From NCBI RefSeq assembly GCF_029963765.1, contig NZ_JALBYU010000023.1, forward strand, positions 40,680 through 104,679: a stretch of DNA of 64,000 nt, given 5' to 3'. Shown here piece by piece: positions 30,075 through 38,183 of this stretch (position 1 is the stretch's first letter; each line of letters begins with the position of its first letter). Both the position numbers and the translations under genes were made by a program. The DNA is from Pseudomonas sp. UYIF39. Its GTDB lineage: Bacteria; Pseudomonadota; Gammaproteobacteria; Pseudomonadales; Pseudomonadaceae. The notes below the pieces were generated by a model that ran no database searches, had not been told where the DNA came from, and worked only from the letters and a program-made list of their open reading frames with translations.

Positions 30075-30105
30075 GATCGTTCCCACGCTCTGCGTGGGAA
30101 CGATC
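30075..30105. repeat. Perfect palindrome of Pseudomonas repeat type
   Basis: GATCGTTCCCACGC/GCGTGGGAACGATC form a 14-bp perfect stem with a 3-nt loop, 7 bp after the lumazine synthase stop. This GTTCCCACGC palindrome is, to my knowledge, a common dispersed repeat in P. fluorescens intergenic DNA. It may also act as a terminator, although the T-run is short. Confidence 0.7.
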
Positions 30106-30121
30106 TTCACAGCGGCGTCAG

Positions 30122-31132
30122 TCAGGCGAGGTTTTCGTCGGTAGTTGGCACAATCAGGATGCCGGCGCGCAAGCCATTCTTCACCTTGGGGTTCGGGAAG
30201 ATGATCCGGGCACCCTCCTCCTCAATGATCCATCGGGTCTGGGCGATGTCTTCCGCCAGAAGGTAACCCACTTCCAACTCCGAAAAGTTCTCGATGTCCG
30301 CTGGCAGGTTCAAGCGGAAGCTATCGCTGTGCTTGATGATTTCTCGCGCCACGCTAAACAGCTGCAACCCGTCCAGCGCCTCTTCGGTCTGGGCCGGCTC
30401 GCTGCCTTCGATAATCTGTTTGAGGCGGGTTTCCAGCAGATCGACGTTGACCCCATCGTTCTGCCCGAATGGCCGCGCCTTGCCCAGTTCAAGGGTAAAA
30501 GACTCAGCACCGAGTTTGTCGTAAGTGTAGGAGCTGAAAACGATGGACGGCTTGTTTTGCAGCAGCACCGCTTCCATGCCGGCAGCGCGCAGACGCGCCA
30601 GTTCCAGACGTGAATGCTGACGGCCTTCTTTCCAGGGATACAAGGCGAACTGTTCGATTTTCGAGCCACGAATCGCGGTGTGAAGGTCGTAGTGGAGACG
30701 GTTGCGATCTGGCAGGCTGAAAAAACTCGCCGCCAGCCGCTCCAGTTCACACGCGCGCAGGGCTTCGGAGCCGCTGCTTTGTTCGTGACGGCCGTTGAAC
30801 AGCCGATTGACGTCCTGCTCGATGAAACGCTCACCTTTGCGAATCGCTTCCGGGTTACCGAACAGGAACAGAATACGTGCGCGCGGCTTGAGATCGCCGC
30901 GGGCAATGTCGTGCAACAGGCGATCGAGCAACTCGATCGGCGCTGTTTCGTTGCCATGGATGCCGGCCGAAAGCAGCAAGTCCAGGCCGTTGTCGCGAGC
31001 TTCAGGTGGCCGGACTTCCAGCGCACCTTCGCTCAACCAGCGCATGCGCACGCCTTCGACAGTCAGTTGAGTCTTCTCCGCCGGTTCGCGGCCGGCGAGG
31101 GTCAGTTCAAGCAGTTTGCCGAGGGCGAGCAT
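30122..31132 (-). CDS. astE: Succinylglutamate desuccinylase AstE
   Basis: Last step of the arginine succinyltransferase pathway: hydrolyses N-succinylglutamate to glutamate and succinate with zinc. The 336-aa protein has the M14-like zinc motif GIHGNETAPIELLD (H59, E62), the third ligand in HYDLHTAIRGS, the substrate arginine region FIEQDVNRLFNGRH, and the general-base region FTLELGKARPFGQND. It is the last gene of the minus-strand aru block, 12 bp after the 95-aa gene. Length and motifs are normal for AstE. Confidence 0.95.
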   Translation of the reverse strand: MLALGKLLELTLAGREPAEKTQLTVEGVRMRWLSEGALEVRPPEARDNGLDLLLSAGIHGNETAPIELLDRLLHDIARGDLKPRARILFLFGNPEAIRKGERFIEQDVNRLFNGRHEQSSGSEALRACELERLAASFFSLPDRNRLHYDLHTAIRGSKIEQFALYPWKEGRQHSRLELARLRAAGMEAVLLQNKPSIVFSSYTYDKLGAESFTLELGKARPFGQNDGVNVDLLETRLKQIIEGSEPAQTEEALDGLQLFSVAREIIKHSDSFRLNLPADIENFSELEVGYLLAEDIAQTRWIIEEEGARIIFPNPKVKNGLRAGILIVPTTDENLA

Positions 31133-31144
31133 AGAGCGGCTTCC

Positions 31145-31432
31145 TTAGTGGTCGTGTGCGCAATCCGGGCCGTGCACGTGGTCTTCGTCACCGACTTCAG
31201 CCGGTTCCATTTCCAGTTGCAGACTTACCAGATTAGTCGCCAATGGGCGCAGCAGCAGGTTTGCGTATTCAGCGTCACCTTCCTCGACGTCCACGCCGAT
31301 CAGCAATTGGCCGCGGCCGTCTTGCTGAATCCACAGCTCTTTGCCTTGCCACATGACCGCGACGCGGGTGCAGGAAGTTTCCAGTTGCGTGCCGTCGGTG
31401 TCTTCAAGGATCAGCTGCAGGGTATCGCTCAT
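31145..31432 (-). CDS. Conserved hypothetical in the aru operon, His-rich tail
   Basis: A 95-aa protein from the ATG at 31432. The body is beta-strand-like (TLQLILEDTDGTQLETSCTR, VAVMWQGKELWIQQDGRGQL) and the C-terminus ends DEDHVHGPDCAHDH, a cluster of His, Cys and Asp that looks able to bind a metal ion. It lies between astB and astE, as does PA0900 in P. aeruginosa by memory, so it is a stable member of this operon in pseudomonads. Because AstE is a zinc enzyme, a role in metal delivery is a guess. No domain is recognised. Confidence 0.8.
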   Translation of the reverse strand: MSDTLQLILEDTDGTQLETSCTRVAVMWQGKELWIQQDGRGQLLIGVDVEEGDAEYANLLLRPLATNLVSLQLEMEPAEVGDEDHVHGPDCAHDH

Positions 31433-31452
31433 GTTTTTTACGCTCTCGACGT

Positions 31453-32799
31453 TCAATTAATCTGGAATGGATAAACCGCGCCCAGTTTAAGGATTTGCGT
31501 CAGTTCATCCAGTGCCGTCCGGCACTCAAGCAGCAATTGCGGGTCCGCCAGGTCGGTTTCGGCCATGCGGTCGCGGTAGTGCTTGTCGACCCATTCGGTC
31601 AGGGTGCCGTACAACGGTGCCGTCATGATAACCCCTGGGTTGACGGCCGCCAGTTCGGTTTCGTTGAGCGCAACGCGCAGTCGCAGGCAAGCCGGGCCGC
31701 CGCCGTTCTGCATGCTTTGCTTCAAATCGAACACTTTCACTTCGCGGATCAGACCGCCGGAGCTGGTCAAACCTTGCAGGTACTGCCAGACACGCTCGTT
31801 GCCACGGCATTCTTCCGGCACGATCAACAGCATCGATCCGTCAGGACGCGACAGCAGTTGGCTATTGAACAGGTAGGAACGAACGGCGTCTTCCACGGTT
31901 ACGGCAGAACGCGGCACGCAGATCGACTGAAATTTCCCACCGACTTTGGCGAGTTTGCTCTGCAATTCAGCGAGCATCTGCTCGGTGTCAAGGAACGCGT
32001 CCTCGTGGTAGAACAACACCTCGCCATTACCCACCGCGATCACATCGTTGTGGAACACGCCCTGATCAATCACCGAAGGGTTCTGCTGAGCGTAGACCAC
32101 GCCGTCATCGCTCAAGCCGTGCAGGCGGGCAACCGCCTGGGAGGCTTCGAGGGTCTGGCGGGCCGGGTATTTCTGCGGTGCCGGGTAACGGGTGTCGAAC
32201 GCGCTGCGACCGAACACGAAGAACTCGACGCCTGCTTCGCCGTATTCACGGCAGAAACGGGTGTGGTTGGCTGCGCCTTCGTCCCCGAACTGCGCCACGG
32301 CTGGCAATGCGGCGTGGTGAGCGAAGTGTTTCTGGTCAGCGAACATCGCCCCCAGCACGCGACTGGTGGTCGGGTGTTCGATGCTGCGGTGATATTTGCA
32401 GTTCAGGTTGGCCGCGGTGAAATGCACACGGCCATCCGCGGTGTCGGCGCTCGGGCTGACAGTGGCGGCGTTGGCCACCCACATGCTCGACGCCGAGCAA
32501 CTGGCCACCAGCAACGGCATTGCATCTTTAGCAGCTTGCTCGATCACCTGAGCATCGGTGCCGCTGAAACCCAAACGACGCAGGGCTGCCACGTCCGGGC
32601 GTTCCTGTGGTGCCAGAACACCTTGCTGAAAGCCCATTTCCATCAGCGATTTCATTTTCGCCAGGCCTTGCAGCGCGGCTTCCTTCGGGTTCGAAGACTG
32701 CTGGCTGTTGCTCTGGGACGCGACGTTGCCGTAGGACAAACCGCCGTAGTTATGGGTCGGCCCCACTAGACCGTCAAAATTGACTTCATAGGATTTCAT
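31453..32799 (-). CDS. astB: N-succinylarginine dihydrolase AstB
   Basis: Converts N2-succinylarginine to N2-succinylornithine, releasing two NH3 and CO2. The 448-aa protein from the ATG at 32799 starts KSYEVNFDGLVGPTHNYGGL, the exact family N-terminus; the longer frame to 32901 runs into the REP repeat. Guanidino-modifying fold motifs are present: NAATVSPSADTADGRVHFTA, ANLNCKYHRSIEHPTTSR, FHNDVIAVGNGEVLFYHE, and the catalytic cysteine in MQNGGGPACLRLRVALN. It lies between astD and the 95-aa gene. The REP pair upstream separates it from astD and may adjust message stability. Confidence 0.96.
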   Translation of the reverse strand: MKSYEVNFDGLVGPTHNYGGLSYGNVASQSNSQQSSNPKEAALQGLAKMKSLMEMGFQQGVLAPQERPDVAALRRLGFSGTDAQVIEQAAKDAMPLLVASCSASSMWVANAATVSPSADTADGRVHFTAANLNCKYHRSIEHPTTSRVLGAMFADQKHFAHHAALPAVAQFGDEGAANHTRFCREYGEAGVEFFVFGRSAFDTRYPAPQKYPARQTLEASQAVARLHGLSDDGVVYAQQNPSVIDQGVFHNDVIAVGNGEVLFYHEDAFLDTEQMLAELQSKLAKVGGKFQSICVPRSAVTVEDAVRSYLFNSQLLSRPDGSMLLIVPEECRGNERVWQYLQGLTSSGGLIREVKVFDLKQSMQNGGGPACLRLRVALNETELAAVNPGVIMTAPLYGTLTEWVDKHYRDRMAETDLADPQLLLECRTALDELTQILKLGAVYPFQIN

Positions 32800-32869
32800 C
32801 AGCGAGGCTCCACGAGAATCTGTTGTTATGGCTTCTGTAACTATTCTTTGAGACTGGGGCGCGGCCTTC

Positions 32870-32927
32870 GCGAGCAGGCTCGCTCCCACAGGGAAATGCA
32901 TTCCAATGTGGGAGCAAGCCTGCTCGC
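32870..32927. repeat. REP doublet between astD and astB
   Basis: Two inverted copies of the Pseudomonas REP (GCGAGCAGGCTCGCTCCCAC at 32870-32889, and its near-complement at 32907-32927) face each other over 16 bp. Such doublets are frequent in P. fluorescens, are thought to be spread by TnpAREP transposases, and can stabilise mRNA inside operons. Confidence 0.9.
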
Positions 32928-32936
32928 AAATGAGCG

Positions 32937-34403
32937 TTACGCCATTTTCACGCCAGGCGTAAGAGTCGCTGGCAAGGTCAGGCTCGGGGTTTCCAGCGAA
33001 GCGACCGGGTACGCGCAGTAATCTGCCGCGTAGTAGGCGCTGGCGCGGTGGTTGCCCGAGGCGCCGACACCGCCGAATGGTGCGCTGCTGGCAGCACCGG
33101 TCAGCTGTTTGTTCCAGTTGACGATGCCGGCACGGCTTTCCAGCCAGAACTGCTGATAACGCGCTTCGGAATCCGACAGAAGACCGGCCGCCAGGCCATA
33201 GTCGGTATCGTTGGCTTCAGCGATCGCCGCCTCAAAATCAGCGTAGCGGATCACTTGCAGCAGCGGGCCGAACAGCTCTTCGTCAGGGCGATCAGCTACT
33301 GCCGTTACGTCCAGAATGCCCGGGGTCAGCAAGGCCGCTTGTGCTTGTGGCTGAGTCATTTCCAGCAGCGCGACTGCGCCGTTACCCAGCAGATGTTCCT
33401 GCGCATCCATCAGTGCTTTCGCAGCGCCGAGGGAAATCACCGAGCCCATGAACGGTGCCGGTTGCTGATCAAACGCGCCGACTTCAATCGTACGGCTGAC
33501 CGCCACCAGACGCGCCAACAGCGTGTCGCCCCAGGTGCCCTGCGGCACCAGCAAGCGGCGTGCACAGGTGCAACGCTGACCGGCAGAAATGAACGCCGAC
33601 TGAATGATGGTGTAAACGGCAGCATCGAGATCCGCAACCTGATCAACCACCAGTGGGTTGTTACCGCCCATTTCCAGCGCGAGGATCTTGTCCGGACGAC
33701 CGGCAAACTGTTGATGCAGGTGATTACCGGTGCGGCTGGAACCGGTGAAGAACAAGCCGTCGATGCCCGGGTTCGCCGCCAGGGCGACACCAGTCTCGCG
33801 AGCACCTTGCAGCAGGTTCAACACACCTGCCGGCAGACCGGCTTCGATCCAGCATTTGACGGTCAGCTCGGCGACTTTCGGCGTCAACTCGCTGGGTTTG
33901 AACAGCACGCTATTACCGGCCAGCAGCGCCGGCACGATGTGACCGTTCGGCAGGTGACCAGGGAAGTTGTAAGGCCCGAACACAGCGACCACACCGTGTG
34001 GCTTGTGGCGCAACACGGCAGTGGCGTCGCCCAACGGGCCGCTCTTCTCGCCGGTACGTTCGCGGTAGCTCTGCACCGAGATCGCAATTTTGTTGACCAT
34101 GCTGGTGACTTCGGTCGCCGCTTCCCACAAAGGTTTGCCGGTTTCCTCACCGATGGTGCGAGCCAGTTCGTCAGCATTGTTCTTCAGCGCGGCGGCAAAG
34201 GCCTCCAGCACTGTGATGCGCTCTTCCAGGGTACGGCGAGCCCAGCTCGGGAATGCCTGACGCGCGGCTTGCACGGCCGATTCAACCTGAGCAGTGGTAG
34301 CGCCTTCGCCGGCCCACAGCACTTGTTGGGTTACCGGGTTCAGCGACTGAAAGGCTTCACCCTGGCCGGCCAGCCATTCACCTGCGATGTATAGCGAATT
34401 CAT
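32937..34403 (-). CDS. astD: N-succinylglutamate 5-semialdehyde dehydrogenase AstD
   Basis: Oxidises succinylglutamate semialdehyde to succinylglutamate with NAD+. The 488-aa aldehyde dehydrogenase starts NSLYIAGEWLAGQGEAFQSL. It has the NAD-binding loop FTGSSRTGNHLHQQF, the glutamate base in LALEMGGNNPLVVDQ, and the catalytic cysteine in SAGQRCTCARRLLVPQG. The ATG overlaps the aruG stop by 1 bp (TAATG), so the two are translationally coupled. Length and order are standard for the aru operon. Confidence 0.96.
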   Translation of the reverse strand: MNSLYIAGEWLAGQGEAFQSLNPVTQQVLWAGEGATTAQVESAVQAARQAFPSWARRTLEERITVLEAFAAALKNNADELARTIGEETGKPLWEAATEVTSMVNKIAISVQSYRERTGEKSGPLGDATAVLRHKPHGVVAVFGPYNFPGHLPNGHIVPALLAGNSVLFKPSELTPKVAELTVKCWIEAGLPAGVLNLLQGARETGVALAANPGIDGLFFTGSSRTGNHLHQQFAGRPDKILALEMGGNNPLVVDQVADLDAAVYTIIQSAFISAGQRCTCARRLLVPQGTWGDTLLARLVAVSRTIEVGAFDQQPAPFMGSVISLGAAKALMDAQEHLLGNGAVALLEMTQPQAQAALLTPGILDVTAVADRPDEELFGPLLQVIRYADFEAAIAEANDTDYGLAAGLLSDSEARYQQFWLESRAGIVNWNKQLTGAASSAPFGGVGASGNHRASAYYAADYCAYPVASLETPSLTLPATLTPGVKMA

Positions 34404-35428
34404 TATTTCGACTCCCTGGCAGCGGACAACGGAACGGCGCGCACTTGATCGCCGGCGTTGAGTTGAAGACGTTTGGCAGTCAGTGGGTCGACCACCAGTG
34501 TACCGGCGGCGAAACGTGCAGGAGCAGCAGTGATCCGGCAGTCTTCGCGCTTGCGGTTATGAATCAGGAACGGTGTGGCGTCGTCACCCGGCGTGCCGAT
34601 GGCCAACACCAACGCCTGGCTGTCGCGCACTGCGCGGATCTTGCTGGTCTCGCACTCGACCGCTGGGCCGGCGTCGAAGATGTCGACGTAGCCCTGATAG
34701 CTGAATCCTTCGCTTTTAAGCATGGCCAGCGCCGGTTCGGTGTCCGGGTGAACCTGGCCGATGACATTGCGCGCGTCTGGCGACAGGAAGCAGGTATACA
34801 GCGGGAATTTCGGCATCAGTTCGGCGATGAACGCCTTGTTGCCCACGCCGGTCAGGTAGTCAGCCTGGCTGAATTCCATCTTGAAGAAGTGACGCCCCAG
34901 ACTTTCCCAGAACGGCGAACGCCCGGCTTCGTCGGACATGCCGCGCATCTCGGCGATGATCTTGTTGCCGAACATCTGCGGGAACTCGGCGATGAACAGC
35001 ATCCGCGCCTTGGCCAGCATGCGACCGTTGAGGCCGGTGCGGTAGTCGGCGTGCAGGAACAGCGAGCACAGCTCGGAGTTACCGGTCAGGTCATTGGCCA
35101 GGAACAGCGTCGGGATTTCGCGGTAGATGTTCAACTCTTGCGAAGCGCTGACGGTCAGGCCAACCCGGAAGTTGTACCAAGGCTCACGCAGACCGACGGC
35201 ACCGGCAATGGCGGAAATACCCACCACGCGGCCGTCATCATCTTCGAGCACGAACAGGTAGTCCGCATCGCCCCGCCCGGCTTCGCCGCGGAAGGTCTTC
35301 TCGGCCCAGCCGACCCGATGGGCCAGACGTTCTTCGTTAGCCGGCAAGGTGGTCAGGCCGGTGCCGGTGCTGCGGGCCAGGTCGATCAGAGCGGGTAAAT
35401 CGCTGCTGCGTACGGGACGAACGATCAT
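34403..35428 (-). CDS. aruG: Arginine/ornithine N-succinyltransferase, AruG subunit
   Basis: One of two homologous subunits that transfer succinyl from succinyl-CoA to arginine, the entry step of the pathway. The 341-aa protein begins MIVRPVRSSDLPALIDLARS and shows the GNAT-like family motifs YFLVLEDD-type (ADYLFVLEDDDGRVVGISAI), NDLTGNSELCSLFLHADYR, EMRGMSDEAGRSPFWES and HPDTEPALAMLKSEGF. It sits between aruF and astD. Pseudomonads carry two paralogous subunit genes where E. coli has one (astA). A 95-bp gap to aruF suggests one transcript. Confidence 0.95.
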   Translation of the reverse strand: MIVRPVRSSDLPALIDLARSTGTGLTTLPANEERLAHRVGWAEKTFRGEAGRGDADYLFVLEDDDGRVVGISAIAGAVGLREPWYNFRVGLTVSASQELNIYREIPTLFLANDLTGNSELCSLFLHADYRTGLNGRMLAKARMLFIAEFPQMFGNKIIAEMRGMSDEAGRSPFWESLGRHFFKMEFSQADYLTGVGNKAFIAELMPKFPLYTCFLSPDARNVIGQVHPDTEPALAMLKSEGFSYQGYVDIFDAGPAVECETSKIRAVRDSQALVLAIGTPGDDATPFLIHNRKREDCRITAAPARFAAGTLVVDPLTAKRLQLNAGDQVRAVPLSAARESK

Positions 35429-35523
35429 GCTATCTCCTCAAACGGGCCGCTTGCGCCACCCGTGAAACTCGCTGCTTTTTAGGCATTATTTCCAAGCAAT
35501 CTTTCCAGGCGTAGCAGCAGGCG

Positions 35524-36543
35524 TTAAACCGCCACCAGGCGCACGCTGGCACCTTCACCGACGCCCAAGGCTTCGGCCGCTTCAAGATCCAGGGTCACGG
35601 GTTTGCCCGGCGCGTAATCGAGCTCAAGCAAAACGGCGCGGTAATCCTGCAACTGGGCGTTGGCCACCAGGTACTGACGACCGGCGCCTTTGACCGGCTC
35701 GCCGATTTTCACCGGGACTACTCGGCTCTGGGCGATCGAACGGATCCCCGAGACACGGGCGTGCAGGGTCGGCCCGCCGTCGAAAATGTCGATGTAGTGA
35801 TCGGTCTCGAAGCCTTCGCGCATCAGGATGTCGAAGGTGATCTGCGCCCGTGGGTGCACCTGGCCCATCGCCTCTTGAGCGGAGTCCGGCAGCAGTGGCA
35901 CATAGATCGGGTAATGCGGCATCAACTCGGCCAGGAACGTCCGGCTCTTCAGGCCGCACAGACGCTCGGCAGCGGCGTAGTTGAGGTCGAAGAAGTTGCG
36001 GCCGATGGCATCCCAGAACGGTGAATCACCGTTTTCATCGCTATAACCGACGATCTCGGTCACCACAGAATCAGCGAAACGCTCCGGATGGCTGGCCACG
36101 AACAGCAAGCGACCACGGGAGTTGAGTTCCGACCAGGCCGACCCCACCAGCTCCGGCAGCACGTAGAAACTGGTCAGCAAACTGTTGCCGGTCAGGTCGT
36201 GGCACTGGGATAGCACGTGGATCTTGTTATGAATCTTCAGCTCGCGGGAGGCGTGCACAAAGGTTTCATTGCGGAAGCTGTAGAACGGCTCGGAATAACC
36301 GGCAGACGCAACGATGGCCGAGCAGCCCACCAGTTTGCCGGTGGCGGTGTCTTCCAGGACGAAGAAATAGCTCTCTTCACCGTTGAAGCTGACTTCGGCG
36401 GCGAATGAGGCTTCGCTTGCCGCGATCTTGTCGCTCAGGCGTTCAACGTCATCCGGCAAGGAAGTGACACCAATCGGGCTGTCCGCAGCCAGACGCTGTA
36501 CCTCGCCCAGATCAGCCATTTGCGCGGGGCGCATCACCAGCAT
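35524..36543 (-). CDS. aruF: Arginine/ornithine N-succinyltransferase, AruF subunit
   Basis: The second succinyltransferase subunit, paralogous to AruG. The 339-aa protein starts MLVMRPAQMADLGEVQRLAA and has SYFFVLEDTATGKLVGCSAI, CHDLTGNSLLTSFYVLPELV, EIVGYSDENGDSPFWDAIGR and HPRAQITFDILMREGFETD, each aligning to the corresponding AruG segment. It is the second gene of the operon after aruC, with a 132-bp spacer holding strong inverted repeats. The arrangement aruC-F-G-D-B-(hyp)-E is the conserved Pseudomonas order. Confidence 0.95.
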   Translation of the reverse strand: MLVMRPAQMADLGEVQRLAADSPIGVTSLPDDVERLSDKIAASEASFAAEVSFNGEESYFFVLEDTATGKLVGCSAIVASAGYSEPFYSFRNETFVHASRELKIHNKIHVLSQCHDLTGNSLLTSFYVLPELVGSAWSELNSRGRLLFVASHPERFADSVVTEIVGYSDENGDSPFWDAIGRNFFDLNYAAAERLCGLKSRTFLAELMPHYPIYVPLLPDSAQEAMGQVHPRAQITFDILMREGFETDHYIDIFDGGPTLHARVSGIRSIAQSRVVPVKIGEPVKGAGRQYLVANAQLQDYRAVLLELDYAPGKPVTLDLEAAEALGVGEGASVRLVAV

Positions 36544-36600
36544 GGTGTCACTCCTTACTTAACTTCAGGTTGGCGTTTGCGCCAACTCGGGGAAAAAAAT

Positions 36601-36661
36601 GCCGGGCAGGCCCGGCACAGGAAAATTGTCTCAGCGCCTATCTATAACGATAGGCGCTGAG
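36601..36661. repeat. Inverted repeats between aruC and aruF
   Basis: Two hairpins lie in the 132-bp gap: GCCGGGC/GCCCGGC (36601-36616) and a 13-bp perfect stem CTCAGCGCCTATC/GATAGGCGCTGAG with a TATAAC loop (36630-36661). There is no T-run, so simple termination is unlikely. They could stabilise the 3' end of the aruC message or act as a processing site, giving more AruC than the rest. Confidence 0.6.
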
Positions 36662-36675
36662 GAGCACTGCATGAA

Positions 36676-37896
36676 TCAGGCTTGAGTCAGTTTGGCCGCG
36701 GCGCGCTCGAAACGGTCCAGACCGGCATCGATATCGGCGTCTTCAACCACCAGGCTTGGCGCGAAACGAACCACGTCGGGGCCAGCTTGCAGAATCATCA
36801 GGCCTTCTTTTTCAGCGGCGTTGAAGATGTCTTTGGCCTTGCCTTTCCAGGCATCGTTCAGCACGCAACCGATCAACAGGCCCATACCACGGACCTGGGT
36901 GAACAGGCCGTACTTCTCACCGATCTGTTCCAGGCGAGCCTTGAACTTGTCGTGCTTGGCGTTGACGCCGGCCAGCACTTCAGGGGTATTAACCACGTCG
37001 ATCACAGCTTCAGCGACAGCGCACGCCAGCGGGTTACCACCATAGGTGGTGCCGTGAGTACCGACGACCAGGTGTTTGGCCAGGTCTTCGGTGGTCAGCA
37101 TCGCGGCGATCGGGAAACCACCGCCCAGGCTCTTGGCGCTGGTCAGGATGTCCGGCGTCACGCCGTAATGCTGGTAGGCGAACAGCTTGCCGCTGCGGCC
37201 CATACCGGTTTGCACTTCGTCGAAAATCAGCAGCGCGTTGTGCGCGGTGCACAGTTCACGGGCGCCTTGCAGGTATTCGAGTTCGGCCGGGATCACGCCG
37301 CTCTCGCCCTGGATCGGTTCCAGAACCACAGCGCAAGTCTTGTCGGAAATGGCGGCTTTCAGCGCAGCCAGATCGTTGAACGGCACGTGGGTGATACCGG
37401 TGATTTTCGGACCGAAACCGTCGGAGTACTTCGACTGGCCACCGACGTTCACGGTGAACAGGGTACGACCGTGGAAGCTGTTGAGCGCGGCGATGATTTC
37501 GTACTTCTCGCTGCCGAAACGATCGAAACCGACGCGACGGGCCAGCTTGAAGGCGGCCTCGTTGGCTTCGGCGCCGGAGTTGCAGAAGAACGCGCGATCG
37601 GCAAACGTGGCATCGATCAACTTATGGGCCAGGCGCAAGGCCGGCTCATTGGTGAAGACGTTGGACACGTGCCACAGCTTGTTCGCCTGCTCGGTTAAGG
37701 CACTGACGAGCGCCGGGTGCGCATGGCCCAATACGTTAACGGCAATCCCGCCGGCGAAGTCGATCAGCTCGCGGCCAGACTGGTCCCAGACGCGGGAACC
37801 GGCGCCACGAACAGGAATGAAAGCGGCAGGCGCGTAGTTGGGAACCATTACCTGGTCGAAATCAGCGCGTTGTACCGCAGCGTGCTCAACGGACAT
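36676..37896 (-). CDS. aruC: Succinylornithine/acetylornithine transaminase AruC
   Basis: A PLP aminotransferase that moves the delta-amino group of N2-succinylornithine to 2-oxoglutarate; it also serves as ArgD in biosynthesis in Pseudomonas. The 406-aa protein shows PVRGAGSRVWDQSGRELIDF, the cofactor-binding FFCNSGAEANEAAFKLAR, the aspartate in LLIFDEVQTGMGRSG and the PLP lysine in DILTSAKSLGGGFPIAAM. The ATG at 37896 has AGGAGA upstream. It is the first gene of the aru operon. The promoter region carries two TGTCGC-N8-AA motifs that fit ArgR. Confidence 0.96.
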   Translation of the reverse strand: MSVEHAAVQRADFDQVMVPNYAPAAFIPVRGAGSRVWDQSGRELIDFAGGIAVNVLGHAHPALVSALTEQANKLWHVSNVFTNEPALRLAHKLIDATFADRAFFCNSGAEANEAAFKLARRVGFDRFGSEKYEIIAALNSFHGRTLFTVNVGGQSKYSDGFGPKITGITHVPFNDLAALKAAISDKTCAVVLEPIQGESGVIPAELEYLQGARELCTAHNALLIFDEVQTGMGRSGKLFAYQHYGVTPDILTSAKSLGGGFPIAAMLTTEDLAKHLVVGTHGTTYGGNPLACAVAEAVIDVVNTPEVLAGVNAKHDKFKARLEQIGEKYGLFTQVRGMGLLIGCVLNDAWKGKAKDIFNAAEKEGLMILQAGPDVVRFAPSLVVEDADIDAGLDRFERAAAKLTQA

Positions 37897-37974
37897 CGGA
37901 GTCTCCTGATGAGGAACACTCGCCTGAAACTGGCGAGCGATGGGGGGATTGTAAGGACAGTTTTCAGCCCGGCC

Positions 37975-38041
37975 TTGCCGCCAAGCGACAACTTCTTATA
38001 GCGCAAACCCCGGTTTTTCCCGGGTTTACGGCAATGCGACA
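37975..38041 (-). promoter_or_regulatory. Candidate ArgR sites upstream of aruC
   Basis: Two exact TGTCGC-N8-AA motifs lie on the minus strand at 37975-37990 and 38026-38041, about 80 and 130 bp upstream of the aruC start. This matches the half-site known for P. aeruginosa ArgR. The distal one shares TGTCGCATTG with the motif upstream of aotJ. Confidence 0.55.
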
Positions 38042-38183
38042 TATAGGGTCGCAAAGGCGCAGTTTAAACCGCCGACACAGGTTATAGGCAGGCTTGTCGA
38101 ACGGTGCGGTAAATATGTACCGCACGGAACCGATCATCGTCTGTTTTGCTGGCGGCTCATTCAAAACGCTAAGGGAATAGCGC

